NCBI GenBank assembly: GCA_041396985.1
Contig: JAWKXO010000003.1
Location: forward strand, 186,001 to 250,000
Length of the DNA stretch: 64,000 bases
Direction of reading: 5' to 3'
Origin: Emcibacteraceae bacterium
GTDB taxonomy: Bacteria > Pseudomonadota > Alphaproteobacteria > Sphingomonadales > Emcibacteraceae
Below are positions 9,453 through 18,825 of the stretch, in pieces (positions within the stretch are counted from its first letter, which is position 1; every line of letters starts with the position of its first letter). A program made the position numbers and the translations under genes. The notes beneath the pieces were generated by a model. The model ran no database searches. It saw only the letters and a program-made list of their open reading frames with translations, and was not told where the DNA came from.

Positions 9453-9927
9453 TTTTTAATTTCCTTATAATATTTCTGAATATGGAGCATTTTAATTTCA
9501 GAATATTTATTGATTATACGGCGAAACAATAGAAACAAAACATATAATATTAGTCGCTATGAGCACTGTCCATTTTCCGGAAGATTTCCGGAAAATGGAC
9601 AGATATAGTTCTTAAAACGGGAATTTTTCCGAAAATAATCATGTTGTTGGCAGTCTTTAATTTAGAAAGATTTGATAAAATCAGAATCAAACATTTTTCC
9701 TACAGTGCCTCTTAACGCTCTTTTCAATTTGTGCCTATTTTTTATGCACTGTAAATCAGGCAGTCCTTTTTTTAATCACATCCACTAAATTTTATCAGAA
9801 TGTGAAAAATTAGTTTTGGCTTTGAATTTATAAGGATGAAAATTTTATGTTGAATATTCATTTTAAAAACAATGGGTTAATTGTCATAAAGAAAAGAAAA
9901 TATTTTTTTTAGAATGAATAAAATTTT
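9453..9927. other. AT-rich intergenic region with two inverted repeats
   Basis: Gap between the divergent Sel1 gene (minus) and the ANTAR-controlled leader (plus). It holds a perfect 16-bp palindrome with a 3-nt loop at 9567-9601 (listed separately) and an 8-bp inverted repeat TACAGTGC/GCACTGTA at 9701-9708 and 9746-9753 with a 37-nt spacer. No coding frame of merit is seen. The minus-strand promoter of the Sel1 gene should lie near 9460-9520, but I cannot place it. Confidence 0.5.
9567..9601. repeat. Perfect 16-bp inverted repeat, 3-nt loop
   Basis: The arms TGTCCATTTTCCGGAA (9567-9582) and its exact complement (9586-9601) flank GAT. No T-run follows on either strand, so an intrinsic terminator is unlikely. 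The outer TG...CA ends are the kind found at some transposon termini, so this may be a remnant of a miniature element or two abutting ends. A regulatory site or RNA hairpin are alternatives. Confidence 0.7.
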
Positions 9928-9944
9928 CTGGCACGGCAATTGCT
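9928..9944 (+). promoter_or_regulatory. Sigma-54 (RpoN) promoter
   Basis: CTGGCACGGCAATTGCT matches the -24/-12 consensus TGGCACG-N4-TTGCW without mismatch. The GG (9930-9931) and GC (9942-9943) are exactly 10 nt apart, as sigma-54 RNA polymerase needs. Transcription would start around 9954-9956, so the RNA begins right at the first ANTAR hairpin. Sigma-54 promoters need an enhancer-binding activator such as NtrC; its site was not identified. Confidence 0.85.
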
Positions 9945-9957
9945 ATTACTTAAACGT

Positions 9958-10005
9958 GAACCGCCAGGGACGGCGAGTTCCACCCTCGATCCAAAGAAGG
10001 ATTGA
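9958..10005 (+). promoter_or_regulatory. Tandem hexaloop hairpins: ANTAR-protein RNA target
   Basis: Hairpin 1 pairs GAACCGCC (9958-9965) with GGCG-A-GTTC (9972-9980, A bulged) and has the loop AGGGAC. Hairpin 2 pairs TCGATCC (9986-9992) with GGATTGA (9999-10005) and has the loop AAAGAA. Both loops are six nucleotides with A at position 1 and G at position 4, and they are separated by a five-nt linker. This is the dual-hexaloop architecture known to be bound by ANTAR domain antiterminators such as NasR and EutV. An ANTAR protein is encoded 480 bases downstream, so autogenous or local control is likely. Confidence 0.8.
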
Positions 10006-10014
10006 ATGAGCACC

Positions 10015-10058
10015 GGTTCTATCTGATCTCATGAATTGAAAAGTAGGACCTGTTTATT
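10015..10058 (+). terminator. Possible leader terminator controlled by ANTAR binding
   Basis: GGTTCTAT (10015-10022) can pair with GTAGGACC (10043-10050), including G-T wobbles, across a 20-nt loop. TGTTTATT follows. The T-tract is weak and the loop long, so this is only a candidate for the attenuator expected downstream of the dual hairpin and before the first ORF. Confidence 0.35.
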
Positions 10059-10113
10059 GCCTCAAGATGCATTGTCATTGCGAGGGTTAATTAAACTTCT
10101 TTGGAGACTTAAA

Positions 10114-10335
10114 ATGACGATTACCATGAAGGAGCTGCCTGCCCTTCCTCCGTTAAAGCAAAGAATGATTTTATCATTACTGATATTGAAAGCATTGTTA
10201 GTGCCTTTGCCATTATTGGCCGCGGCTGAGAATGTTAAAGCGCAAAAAATTGTGTTTGACCCCAAACCAATTGCTCCTCAAAGCGCAAGATTTATTCCGT
10301 CAGCATATAGCTTCGGCAAAGATCCGGGAGAATAA
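10114..10335 (+). CDS. Small exported hypothetical protein in ANTAR-controlled transcript
   Basis: A 73-residue ORF with start ATG 10114 preceded by GGAG (10103-10106) at good spacing. Residues about 17-38 are strongly hydrophobic (RMILSLLILKALLVPLPLL), followed by AAAENVKAQ, which fits a signal peptide cut near residue 43. The mature part would be only about 30 residues and is Pro-rich (FDPKPIAPQSARFIP). It is the first gene after the sigma-54 promoter and the ANTAR leader. I do not recognise a family. A longer frame upstream (from 10036) is open, but its start lacks a ribosome site. Confidence 0.55.
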   Translation: MTITMKELPALPPLKQRMILSLLILKALLVPLPLLAAAENVKAQKIVFDPKPIAPQSARFIPSAYSFGKDPGE

Positions 10336-10382
10336 GGAAAGGATAGTGAATAGTGAAAAGATGATTTTAAATTTTTCCTAGT

Positions 10383-10446
10383 GAAGTAAGTTTCCCCCAA
10401 TTCTTACTTCAGTACGGAGGCGAGGCTTCTCTCCCCTTGCCTCCGT
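10383..10446 (+). other. Two stable hairpins between small ORF and ANTAR gene
   Basis: GAAGTAAG (10383-10390) pairs perfectly with CTTACTTC (10403-10410). Directly after, ACGGAGGCGAGG (10414-10425) pairs with CCTTGCCTCCGT (10435-10446) with one G-T. Neither is followed by a T-run and the loops are 12 and 9 nt, so they are neither canonical terminators nor hexaloop ANTAR sites. They may stabilise or process the upstream message or lower expression of the regulator. Confidence 0.5.
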
Positions 10447-10484
10447 AATATTGATAGATAACTAATCAACACTGTGCAGAAGAA

Positions 10485-11147
10485 ATGAAAATATTAGTAA
10501 TTGATGAAGATGCCGACAATGCAGTCCTTATTGAGAAAGCACTTATATGTGCCAACTATGATCCTGTAATATCTATGAATGACCACACAAATTTCCATCA
10601 AAAAATTCTAGACACTTCTGCTGACGTTATCCTGATAGCATTACGTGACCCGGCTCGCGATACTCTCGAAAAAATGTTTGAACTAACGAAAGTGGTTAAA
10701 AAGCCTATCATCATATTTGTAAACAAATCGGATGCTATGACGATCCACCAAGCGATCAGCTCCGGCGTGAGTGCCTTCATCGTTGACGGGTTAAAACCCG
10801 AGCGGCTTGGGGCAATTGTAGAAGTAGCGTTAAGCCGTTTTGATAGTGTCCAGAAAATTGCAATAGAACTGGATCAGGCAAGAACTGCACTCGCAGAAAG
10901 AAAAGTCATAGAAAAAGCCAAAGGGCTTCTAATGGCAAGTCGGAATATTTCAGAAGACAGCGCCTATAAATTATTAAGAAATAATGCCATGAAGCAAAGC
11001 AGGAAGATTGTCGAAATTGCCAAAATTATCATTTCTGCTTCAGAAATTGATAACTCTGATCTGCTTCATACAGATGTTCTGGTTGATAGATTGGAATATA
11101 AAGCAGACTCAAATTTTCAAAACAACCTTGTCACAAATGAAGATTAG
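10485..11147 (+). CDS. ANTAR-domain response regulator, NasT-like
   Basis: A 220-residue protein with an N-terminal receiver-like domain (about 1-120) and a C-terminal ANTAR RNA-binding domain (about 135-185: ERKVIEKAKGLLM, SEDSAYKLLRNNAM, and a final IVEIAKIII helix). In this family the ANTAR domain binds tandem hexaloop hairpins in leader RNA and prevents termination; NasT controls nitrate assimilation. The receiver keeps the acidic DED at 7-9, but the usual phosphoacceptor Asp is Ala52 (VILIALRDP), so it is a pseudo-receiver, probably gated by a partner protein rather than phosphorylation. No NasS-like sensor or nitrate genes are nearby. About 20 residues of unassigned tail follow the ANTAR domain. 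Confidence 0.88.
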   Translation: MKILVIDEDADNAVLIEKALICANYDPVISMNDHTNFHQKILDTSADVILIALRDPARDTLEKMFELTKVVKKPIIIFVNKSDAMTIHQAISSGVSAFIVDGLKPERLGAIVEVALSRFDSVQKIAIELDQARTALAERKVIEKAKGLLMASRNISEDSAYKLLRNNAMKQSRKIVEIAKIIISASEIDNSDLLHTDVLVDRLEYKADSNFQNNLVTNED

Positions 11148-11193
11148 TTCTAATTTACTAATGTAAATTCAATGAATTGAACTCATCACATGA

Positions 11194-12174
11194 ATGACAG
11201 GTAGGCCAGGATTGATAAAAAAAAATATAAGAGATGAGGTGCCGACACCGGCACATCCGCTCGAGCGAAAAGAGCCTTTACCAGGGTATCAGCCAAAACC
11301 AAAATCAGAAGATCCTGAAGGTCCGGCAAAAATTGAAGCTTTACTGAATAGTCCATCATACAGACCTTCCATCGAGGATTTGGATTTTCTGAACGGCGAT
11401 GATATGCGCGGTGTGCGTTTGATGCTCGATTATATAAAGCCGAACAAAGTCTTAGAGGAAAATGGTGTAAAATCAGCAATAGTAGTCTTTGGCAGTGCAA
11501 GAATTGTTGAACCAGCTGCAGCTAAACAACATGTTGAACAATTAAGAGATGAAATATCAAAATCACCTGATGATGAAGAATTACATAGGCGTTTATTGAT
11601 AGCTGAACGCATTCAGGCAAAATGTCACTATTATGAAATTGCCCGTGAATTCTCACGACTTGTTGCTTCTTTTGGCAATGGCCCAAAAGATACGAGTCTT
11701 GTAATTGTAACAGGCGGCGGCCCCGGTATAATGGAGGCAGCAAATAGAGGGGCTAGTGAAGCGGGGGCAAAAAACGTTGGCTTAAATATTAATCTGCCAC
11801 ATGAGCAGTTTCCAAACCCTTATGTTTCACCAGAGCTTTGTTTTCAGTTTCATTATTTTGCATTACGCAAAATGCATTTTCTCATGCGGGCAAAGGCGTT
11901 GATTGCTTTTCCTGGTGGTTTTGGAACAATGGATGAGCTTTTTGAAACACTTACGTTAATTCAGACCCGTAAAATCAAACCGCTTCCTGTGGTTCTTGTC
12001 GGTGAAGCCTATTGGCGCAAGGTTTTTGATATAGACTTCATGGTCGAAGAAGGCGTTATAGATGAAGAAGACAGAGACCTTTTCTGGTATGCTGAAACAG
12101 CAAGAGATATATGGGATGGATTATTATGCTGGCATGAGCAAAATGGTGAAACAATAATAGGAAATAGTCAATGA
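11194..12174 (+). CDS. LOG-family (TIGR00730-like) nucleotide phosphoribohydrolase
   Basis: A 326-residue protein of the fold annotated as 'lysine decarboxylase-like' or LOG, which hydrolyses cytokinin or purine nucleoside monophosphates. Seen are VVFGSARI near residue 95, VTGGGPGIMEAANRGA and the signature PGGFGTMDELFETLTLIQ. The N-terminal about 70 residues (ending SPSYRPSIEDLDFLNGDD) belong to the longer proteobacterial subgroup. The start ATG 11194 has no clear ribosome site. The gene begins 47 bases after the ANTAR regulator and overlaps the next gene by ATGA, so co-transcription is likely. Physiological substrate unknown. Confidence 0.85.
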   Translation: MTGRPGLIKKNIRDEVPTPAHPLERKEPLPGYQPKPKSEDPEGPAKIEALLNSPSYRPSIEDLDFLNGDDMRGVRLMLDYIKPNKVLEENGVKSAIVVFGSARIVEPAAAKQHVEQLRDEISKSPDDEELHRRLLIAERIQAKCHYYEIAREFSRLVASFGNGPKDTSLVIVTGGGPGIMEAANRGASEAGAKNVGLNINLPHEQFPNPYVSPELCFQFHYFALRKMHFLMRAKALIAFPGGFGTMDELFETLTLIQTRKIKPLPVVLVGEAYWRKVFDIDFMVEEGVIDEEDRDLFWYAETARDIWDGLLCWHEQNGETIIGNSQ

Positions 12175-13565
12175 AACTGTCTTTTCACGGTGCTGACCGC
12201 AATGTGACCGGTTCGTGTCATTTGGTTGAATGCGGCGGAAAAAAAATTCTGGTTGATTGCGGCCTTTATCAGGGTGGACATGAATTGGTTCAGGAAAATG
12301 CCAAGGATTTTGGATTTGATCCTTCCGATATTGATTATCTTCTTCTAACACATGGACATCTGGATCATTGCGGTCGTATTCCCCTGCTTGTCAAACGCGG
12401 GTTTAGAGGTGAAATTATCATGACTGCGGCAACCGTGGAACTGGCCCGACTAGTCTTGCTTGATTCTGCAGGCTTGCAGGAGGAGGAGGCCCGTTATCAA
12501 ATCAGAAAAATAAATCGGCAGGGTGGAAAGAAAACAAATAAAATTGAACCGCTTTATACGACACTGGATGTGCTCAATAGTTTTAATTATTTTGGCAGAC
12601 AGGCGGATTATAACGAGGGTATTCAGCTTGCGGCGGGAGTCAGGGCAACATTTCTGGATGCGGGGCATATCCTTGGATCCGCCAGTATATTCCTGGAACT
12701 TGAGGAACAGGGAAAAAAGCATCGGCTGCTGTTTTCAGGGGATCTGGGGTATAGTGGGCGGGCCATACTCCGTAACCCGGCAACACCACCCGATGCCGAT
12801 ACGGTCGTTATTGAAACCACATATGGGGATCGGCTTCATAAGAAACTCGAGCCGACCATAGATGAATTTTATGATGCCATTAATAAAACCATTGGCAGAG
12901 GTGGCAATGTGGTCATCCCGACCTTCGCGTTGGAGCGGGCTCAGGAAATACTTTATTATCTGCGGGAGGGTGTTGAAAACAGACGCCTTGCCCATTTCAT
13001 TACTGTCTTTCTGGATTCGCCCATGGCGATATCTGCAACTGAAATTTTTAAACGTCACCCTGAATGTTTCGACAGTGAAACGCTGGCGGTTTCAGGAAAT
13101 GGCAATGATCCGTTCGGGCTGCCGGGACTTCATTTTACGCGGGAAACAGCTGAATCCATGGCAATAAACCAGATCAGCAGTGGTGCGGTTATCCTTGCTG
13201 GTTCCGGTATGTGTACGGGGGGCAGGGTAAGGCATCATCTGAAACATAATATCTGGCGCAAGGAATGCAGTATCATTTTTGTTGGGTTCGCGGCGCAAGG
13301 GACGTTGGCGAGAAAAATTGTTGATGGGGCAGAGCATGTCAAAATTTATGGTGAAATGATCCCGGTACGGGCCAATATTTATACGATTGGCGGTTTTTCT
13401 GCCCATGCTGATCAGGCGGAGCTGCTTGCCTGGCATGATAAAACCGGAAACCCAAAAAGAACATTCCTTGTTCACGGTGAAGAAGAAACCATGCATATTT
13501 TTGCCAAAAAATTAAAAGGCAAAAAAGTCGAAATTCCAAAACTTCATCAGAGTTATGATCTATAA
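12171..13565 (+). CDS. Metallo-beta-lactamase/beta-CASP RNA exonuclease-like protein
   Basis: A 464-residue protein with MBL core motifs at the N-terminus (LTHGHLDHCGRIP around 58-70, plus DAGHILGSA and FSGDLGYSGR) and a beta-CASP domain with an RMMBL-type C-terminus (GSGMCTGGRVRHHL, GFSAHADQAELLAW, VHGEEE). This is the CPSF73/YciC-like class of nucleases acting on RNA. All zinc-binding HxHxDH residues are present. The start ATG overlaps the LOG-family stop, indicating translational coupling. Such proteins often sit next to N-ATPase and stress genes in marine bacteria; the exact RNA substrate is not known. Confidence 0.88.
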   Translation: MKLSFHGADRNVTGSCHLVECGGKKILVDCGLYQGGHELVQENAKDFGFDPSDIDYLLLTHGHLDHCGRIPLLVKRGFRGEIIMTAATVELARLVLLDSAGLQEEEARYQIRKINRQGGKKTNKIEPLYTTLDVLNSFNYFGRQADYNEGIQLAAGVRATFLDAGHILGSASIFLELEEQGKKHRLLFSGDLGYSGRAILRNPATPPDADTVVIETTYGDRLHKKLEPTIDEFYDAINKTIGRGGNVVIPTFALERAQEILYYLREGVENRRLAHFITVFLDSPMAISATEIFKRHPECFDSETLAVSGNGNDPFGLPGLHFTRETAESMAINQISSGAVILAGSGMCTGGRVRHHLKHNIWRKECSIIFVGFAAQGTLARKIVDGAEHVKIYGEMIPVRANIYTIGGFSAHADQAELLAWHDKTGNPKRTFLVHGEEETMHIFAKKLKGKKVEIPKLHQSYDL

Positions 13566-13591
13566 TAAATCGACCTGAATATAAATAACGG

Positions 13592-13954
13592 TTATTTCTG
13601 TAATGCTTTAAATTCGCTCATAGCATCCATTACATGAGTGGCATAGACCATGGCAGGGCCGCCGCCCATAAGAATGGCAATGCCGAGCGCCTCTGTTATT
13701 TCCTGTTCACTGGCGCCTGCCTCCAGAGCATCATGCGTATGAAATGAGATACAGCCATCACAACGGGAAACTACCGCAATGGCTAGTGCAATAAGCTCCT
13801 TGGTTTTTTTATTTAGAGCGCCGTCAGCAATACTGGCACGATGCAGTTGATCAAAAGCATCCAGAATTTTTGGTTGGCTTTCAGAAAGTTTTTTCTGGCA
13901 TTCTCCGATATGTTTAAGCTGTGCCGGATAGGATGGGGTGTTGGATAATGTCAT
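13592..13954 (-). CDS. AhpD-like/carboxymuconolactone decarboxylase family protein
   Basis: A 120-residue single-domain CMD protein. The redox signature CDGC-x3-H (CDGCISFHTHDALEAGAS) around residues 66-84 matches AhpD-type alkylhydroperoxidase proteins rather than true decarboxylases. These work as thiol-dependent peroxidase partners. It is convergent with the MBL gene and lies downstream of the erythromycin-esterase-family gene with an 87-base gap. Likely cytoplasmic oxidative-stress role; specific substrate unknown. Confidence 0.88.
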   Translation of the reverse strand: MTLSNTPSYPAQLKHIGECQKKLSESQPKILDAFDQLHRASIADGALNKKTKELIALAIAVVSRCDGCISFHTHDALEAGASEQEITEALGIAILMGGGPAMVYATHVMDAMSEFKALQK

Positions 13955-14041
13955 TTCTAGCTCCTATATTGTCTATGGTTTAAAAATCTGTTTTATGAAA
14001 TATTAAAAAATCAATTTGTCCTTTCAGTAGGGAGCTTTTAT

Positions 14042-15406
14042 CTAAAGTCCGCTGGGGAAAGTCTCATCCTGCTCTATACGTTGCCATTGTGAGCCGACAT
14101 CCATGGGTTCAAGGGCGTTGCTTTCGTCAAAATGAATCATAAAGTCGAATTGTGCGGGAAGAACAGCGTGGAAATAGTGACTTTGTCTTTCCGTTTCCGG
14201 ACGATAAATAACCCCTATGGCTCTCTGAAGCCTGGGCAAATAAAGCTTATCGGTTGCGTTGTTATTTTCCCTCAGATCCAGAAGGAAATTCTTTTTGTTC
14301 ACTTTATGAAAAATATCTTCATAGCTGCCGGGTATTGGGAGACGTATTTTTTTACATTCCGCAGGCATAGACCAGTTGGAAGCGGCGGTAACCGTTCCCC
14401 TGGCCGTTGAGAAACCGACAAGCAATGCCTGATCCTGATAAGTTTGCCTGACCATCTGACCAATATTATATTCGCCCCTATGGGACATCTCAGTAGCAGC
14501 AGCATTACCGATGTGTGAATTATGGGCCCAGACAATTATTTTAGCTTTCCTGCCAAGCTGGTTGCTTAAATGTTTTTTTAGATTTTCAAGGGTTCCAAAC
14601 ATATGACGGTCACGCAAATTCCATAAATTAGGGCGCGGCGTAACTTCACTTGCAAACATGCTGCTATAATATTCCTGCCCATTTTTGATGAGGCGTGCAT
14701 TTTGTTCTGCGCAAAAATATTCATCTTCAGCAATCAGACCATCCCGCTGCAGATAATGATATGCTTTTTTTCTTAGATCAATCAGCTGGTCAATGATTTC
14801 CTTTTCACAGCTTTTGGCAACAGCCTTTTTTAGTTCATAGGAATAGGTTTGCTTTTCATCTGCAAAATATTCGAGACAGCTGTAACGCTGCCTTGCTCGC
14901 TCTGCGGCATCAATATCTATTGTTTTCAGATAATCAATAACGGCATTTACGGAAGTATTCATGCTATAAAGATCCAGACCGTAAAAGCCAACGGACTTTG
15001 TTTTTTTATGAAACATTTCATTGAAAGCCCTTAGCCATTTTATAAAATGAAGAATTTCATAATTGGCCCACATCCAGGTGGGAAAGCGTTCAAATCGTGA
15101 CAATGCCTCCTCTGCAGTTGAAGGTTGAGTTAAGTCACAGACAAAACGGTTAACAGCATAGGCATCCGGCCAGTCTGCTTCTACGGCAACGGCATCAAAC
15201 CCCTTTTCTTCAATTAATCTCTGGCTGATTTCTGAGCGCGTACGATAAAATTCCTCGGTGCCGTGTGAAGCCTCGCCAATGAGAACAAATTGCTTATCTG
15301 AGGAAGCTTCAATAATGCTGTCATATTCGTCAGTGGCTTCACCGGCAGGATAGGCGCATTTTTCAATAGCGGATATCAAAAAGGCATCATTTTCATTTAT
15401 TTCCAT
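14042..15406 (-). CDS. Erythromycin esterase family protein
   Basis: A 454-residue protein with GEASHGTEEFYRTR (about 43-56) and WAHNSHIGNA (near 295), the conserved Glu/His motifs of the EreA/EreB superfamily. It is longer than the minimal domain. Members next to phosphoribosyltransferase and dienelactone-hydrolase-like genes occur widely in environmental bacteria and need not hydrolyse macrolides, so resistance should not be inferred. It is third in a minus-strand run hydrolase-PRTase-esterase, 14 bases after the PRTase gene. Confidence 0.85.
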   Translation of the reverse strand: MEINENDAFLISAIEKCAYPAGEATDEYDSIIEASSDKQFVLIGEASHGTEEFYRTRSEISQRLIEEKGFDAVAVEADWPDAYAVNRFVCDLTQPSTAEEALSRFERFPTWMWANYEILHFIKWLRAFNEMFHKKTKSVGFYGLDLYSMNTSVNAVIDYLKTIDIDAAERARQRYSCLEYFADEKQTYSYELKKAVAKSCEKEIIDQLIDLRKKAYHYLQRDGLIAEDEYFCAEQNARLIKNGQEYYSSMFASEVTPRPNLWNLRDRHMFGTLENLKKHLSNQLGRKAKIIVWAHNSHIGNAAATEMSHRGEYNIGQMVRQTYQDQALLVGFSTARGTVTAASNWSMPAECKKIRLPIPGSYEDIFHKVNKKNFLLDLRENNNATDKLYLPRLQRAIGVIYRPETERQSHYFHAVLPAQFDFMIHFDESNALEPMDVGSQWQRIEQDETFPSGL

Positions 15407-15420
15407 TTTCTATCCCGTTT

Positions 15421-16062
15421 TCATTTATCTGAATTCAAAGTGAGAAGTTCCTGTACTTCCTGATCCGTTGTTTGTGAGAAATCATTGTACCAGTTGCCAA
15501 CACCGTAAAATGGATCAGGCGTAAAAAGACATATTACCTTATCGGCTATATCTTCCATTTTCCTGATTGTATCAACGGCGCCCACCGGTACCGCGACGAC
15601 AACTTTTTTGATATCTGTCTGCTTTAAAGCCATTACGGCCGCATGCATTGTGGCTCCGGTGGCTAGTCCGTCATCGACAATAATAACCGTCATCCCTTTT
15701 AAATTGGGTGAGGGTCGACCAGAACGATAGAGCTGGCTACGCCTTTTAAGTTCCTGCGTTTCCCGAACTATAGCCCCCTCAATTGCAGTGTGGGGAATTT
15801 GAAGGCTGCTTATAATATCCTGATTAATGTAAAGGATATTACCTTCAGCAATCGCACCCATTGCCAGTTCTTCATGACCTGGCACGCCAAGCTTTCTTAC
15901 AAGGAGAATATCAAATGGCAGACTTAAAGCTCTGGCAATTTCATAGGCAATTGGAACCCCCCCGCGCGGCAGCCCGAGAATAATAGTATCCGGTGTTTGG
16001 GAATAAGCGGATAATGCTTTTGCAAGTTCTTTTCCGGCATGGGCTCTGTTTAGAAAATGCAT
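15421..16062 (-). CDS. Type I phosphoribosyltransferase family protein
   Basis: A 213-residue protein with the PRPP-binding loop VIIVDDGLATGATMHAAV (near 123-140) and an N-terminal LGLPRGGVPIAYEIA segment. The family is often found fused or adjacent to dienelactone-hydrolase-like proteins; its substrate is not established. The stop is 14 bases before the esterase-family gene and the start is 5 bases after the hydrolase stop, so the three form an operon. Confidence 0.87.
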   Translation of the reverse strand: MHFLNRAHAGKELAKALSAYSQTPDTIILGLPRGGVPIAYEIARALSLPFDILLVRKLGVPGHEELAMGAIAEGNILYINQDIISSLQIPHTAIEGAIVRETQELKRRSQLYRSGRPSPNLKGMTVIIVDDGLATGATMHAAVMALKQTDIKKVVVAVPVGAVDTIRKMEDIADKVICLFTPDPFYGVGNWYNDFSQTTDQEVQELLTLNSDK

Positions 16063-16067
16063 ATAAT

Positions 16068-16814
16068 TTATCCTATATATTTTTTGAACCAGTCCGCCGC
16101 AATTTGGGCCACCATATGAAGTGTGCCCGGCTCCTCAAACAAGTGTGTTGCCCCGGGAATGATGAACAGGCGAGATTCATCATTTAGGTCGTCTAATGCC
16201 TCTTCATTTAGTTTTAAGACCTCGGGATCATTTTCACCTACAATGAGAAGGGCAGGAATTTTGACGCCAGACAGAAATTTTCCGGCAAGGTCTGGACGCC
16301 CGCCGCGGGAAACAACGGTGGCAATATCACCGGGTCGCTGCGCGGCTGCTATCAAAGCTGCGCCGCCACCTGTGCTGGCGCCAAAATATCCCATTTTCAG
16401 GTTCTTGGTAACGGCGCTTCTTTTTACCCAATCGGCTATTTGCACAAGACGGTCAGCAAGCATAGGGATATCAAACCGTAAATGGCGTGTTCTTAGATCA
16501 ATTTCTTCCTCTTCAGGAGATAAAAGGTCAGTTAGCAGAGATGCTATATTATGTTCATAAAGCATTTCTGCAACGTACCAGTTGCGGAAACTGAAGCGGC
16601 TGCTGCCGCTTCCATGAGCGAAGATAACAATCCCTCTGGCATTCGGGGGTACAGAAAGTCTGCCCCCCAATGTAATCCCATTGAGAGGAACGTCCACCGT
16701 CATATCCTTGACGGAGCCATTAGAGTTGACAATATCTGAATTTATCACAATATTTTCCGGGTTCAATAACCACAACAGAAAAACAAGTATATACCGATTT
16801 TCAACAAATTTCAT
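16068..16814 (-). CDS. Alpha/beta hydrolase (dienelactone-hydrolase-like)
   Basis: About 248 residues from ATG 16814; an upstream TTG (16823) is open but overlaps an FNR box. The nucleophile elbow GASTGG (YFGASTGGGAALIAAA), the oxyanion segment FAHGSGSSRFSFRNW, an acid at LIVGENDPEV and a late His (PGATHLFEEPG) form a complete Ser-Asp-His triad. The first about 30 residues are hydrophobic or unconserved and could be a signal segment or an over-extended start. It is first gene of the PRTase/esterase operon and divergent from the N-ATPase operon. Confidence 0.82.
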   Translation of the reverse strand: MKFVENRYILVFLLWLLNPENIVINSDIVNSNGSVKDMTVDVPLNGITLGGRLSVPPNARGIVIFAHGSGSSRFSFRNWYVAEMLYEHNIASLLTDLLSPEEEEIDLRTRHLRFDIPMLADRLVQIADWVKRSAVTKNLKMGYFGASTGGGAALIAAAQRPGDIATVVSRGGRPDLAGKFLSGVKIPALLIVGENDPEVLKLNEEALDDLNDESRLFIIPGATHLFEEPGTLHMVAQIAADWFKKYIG

Positions 16815-16827
16815 TGATATCAATCAA
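16814..16827. promoter_or_regulatory. FNR/FixK-type box (perfect)
   Basis: TTGATATCAATCAA is a perfect match to the CRP/FNR-family anaerobic consensus TTGAT-N4-ATCAA. It lies directly at the chosen hydrolase start codon, in the divergent region with atpD, so it would act mainly on the N-ATPase side or repress or position the hydrolase promoter. Confidence 0.7.
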
Positions 16828-16899
16828 ATCTGGCATTGATTAGTTTTGGAATTCTTGCGGTGAATAATGAAATTTTAAAATTGGTGGATTGAGGAGTAT

Positions 16900-16913
16900 T
16901 TGACTATAATCAA
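16900..16913. promoter_or_regulatory. FNR/FixK-type box upstream of atpD
   Basis: TTGACTATAATCAA matches TTGAT-N4-ATCAA with one change (C for T at position 5), as is common in FixK boxes. It ends 53 bases before the atpD start, a spacing that allows activation. With the box at 16814-16827 it makes a pair within about 90 bases. Confidence 0.65.
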
Positions 16914-16966
16914 TGAAGTTGATCAGCACATGTCATAAATTGATCTGTAATGTAGAAAGATTATAA

Positions 16967-18808
<1,842 letters not shown>

Positions 18809-18825
<17 letters not shown>

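Noticed and set aside
9670..9690. TTTGATAAAATCAGA as an FNR box
   Set aside because: The half-sites are too close (three bases between TTGAT and ATCA) and the right half is incomplete.
11175..11190. TTGAACTCATCACA as an FNR box before the LOG-family gene
   Set aside because: Spacing between half-sites is one base short of the required N6 between TTGA and TCA, and the right half is poor.
14042..15406. Macrolide resistance determinant
   Set aside because: Only family membership supports it; context is a metabolic or stress operon on a core-looking chromosome, with no mobile elements.
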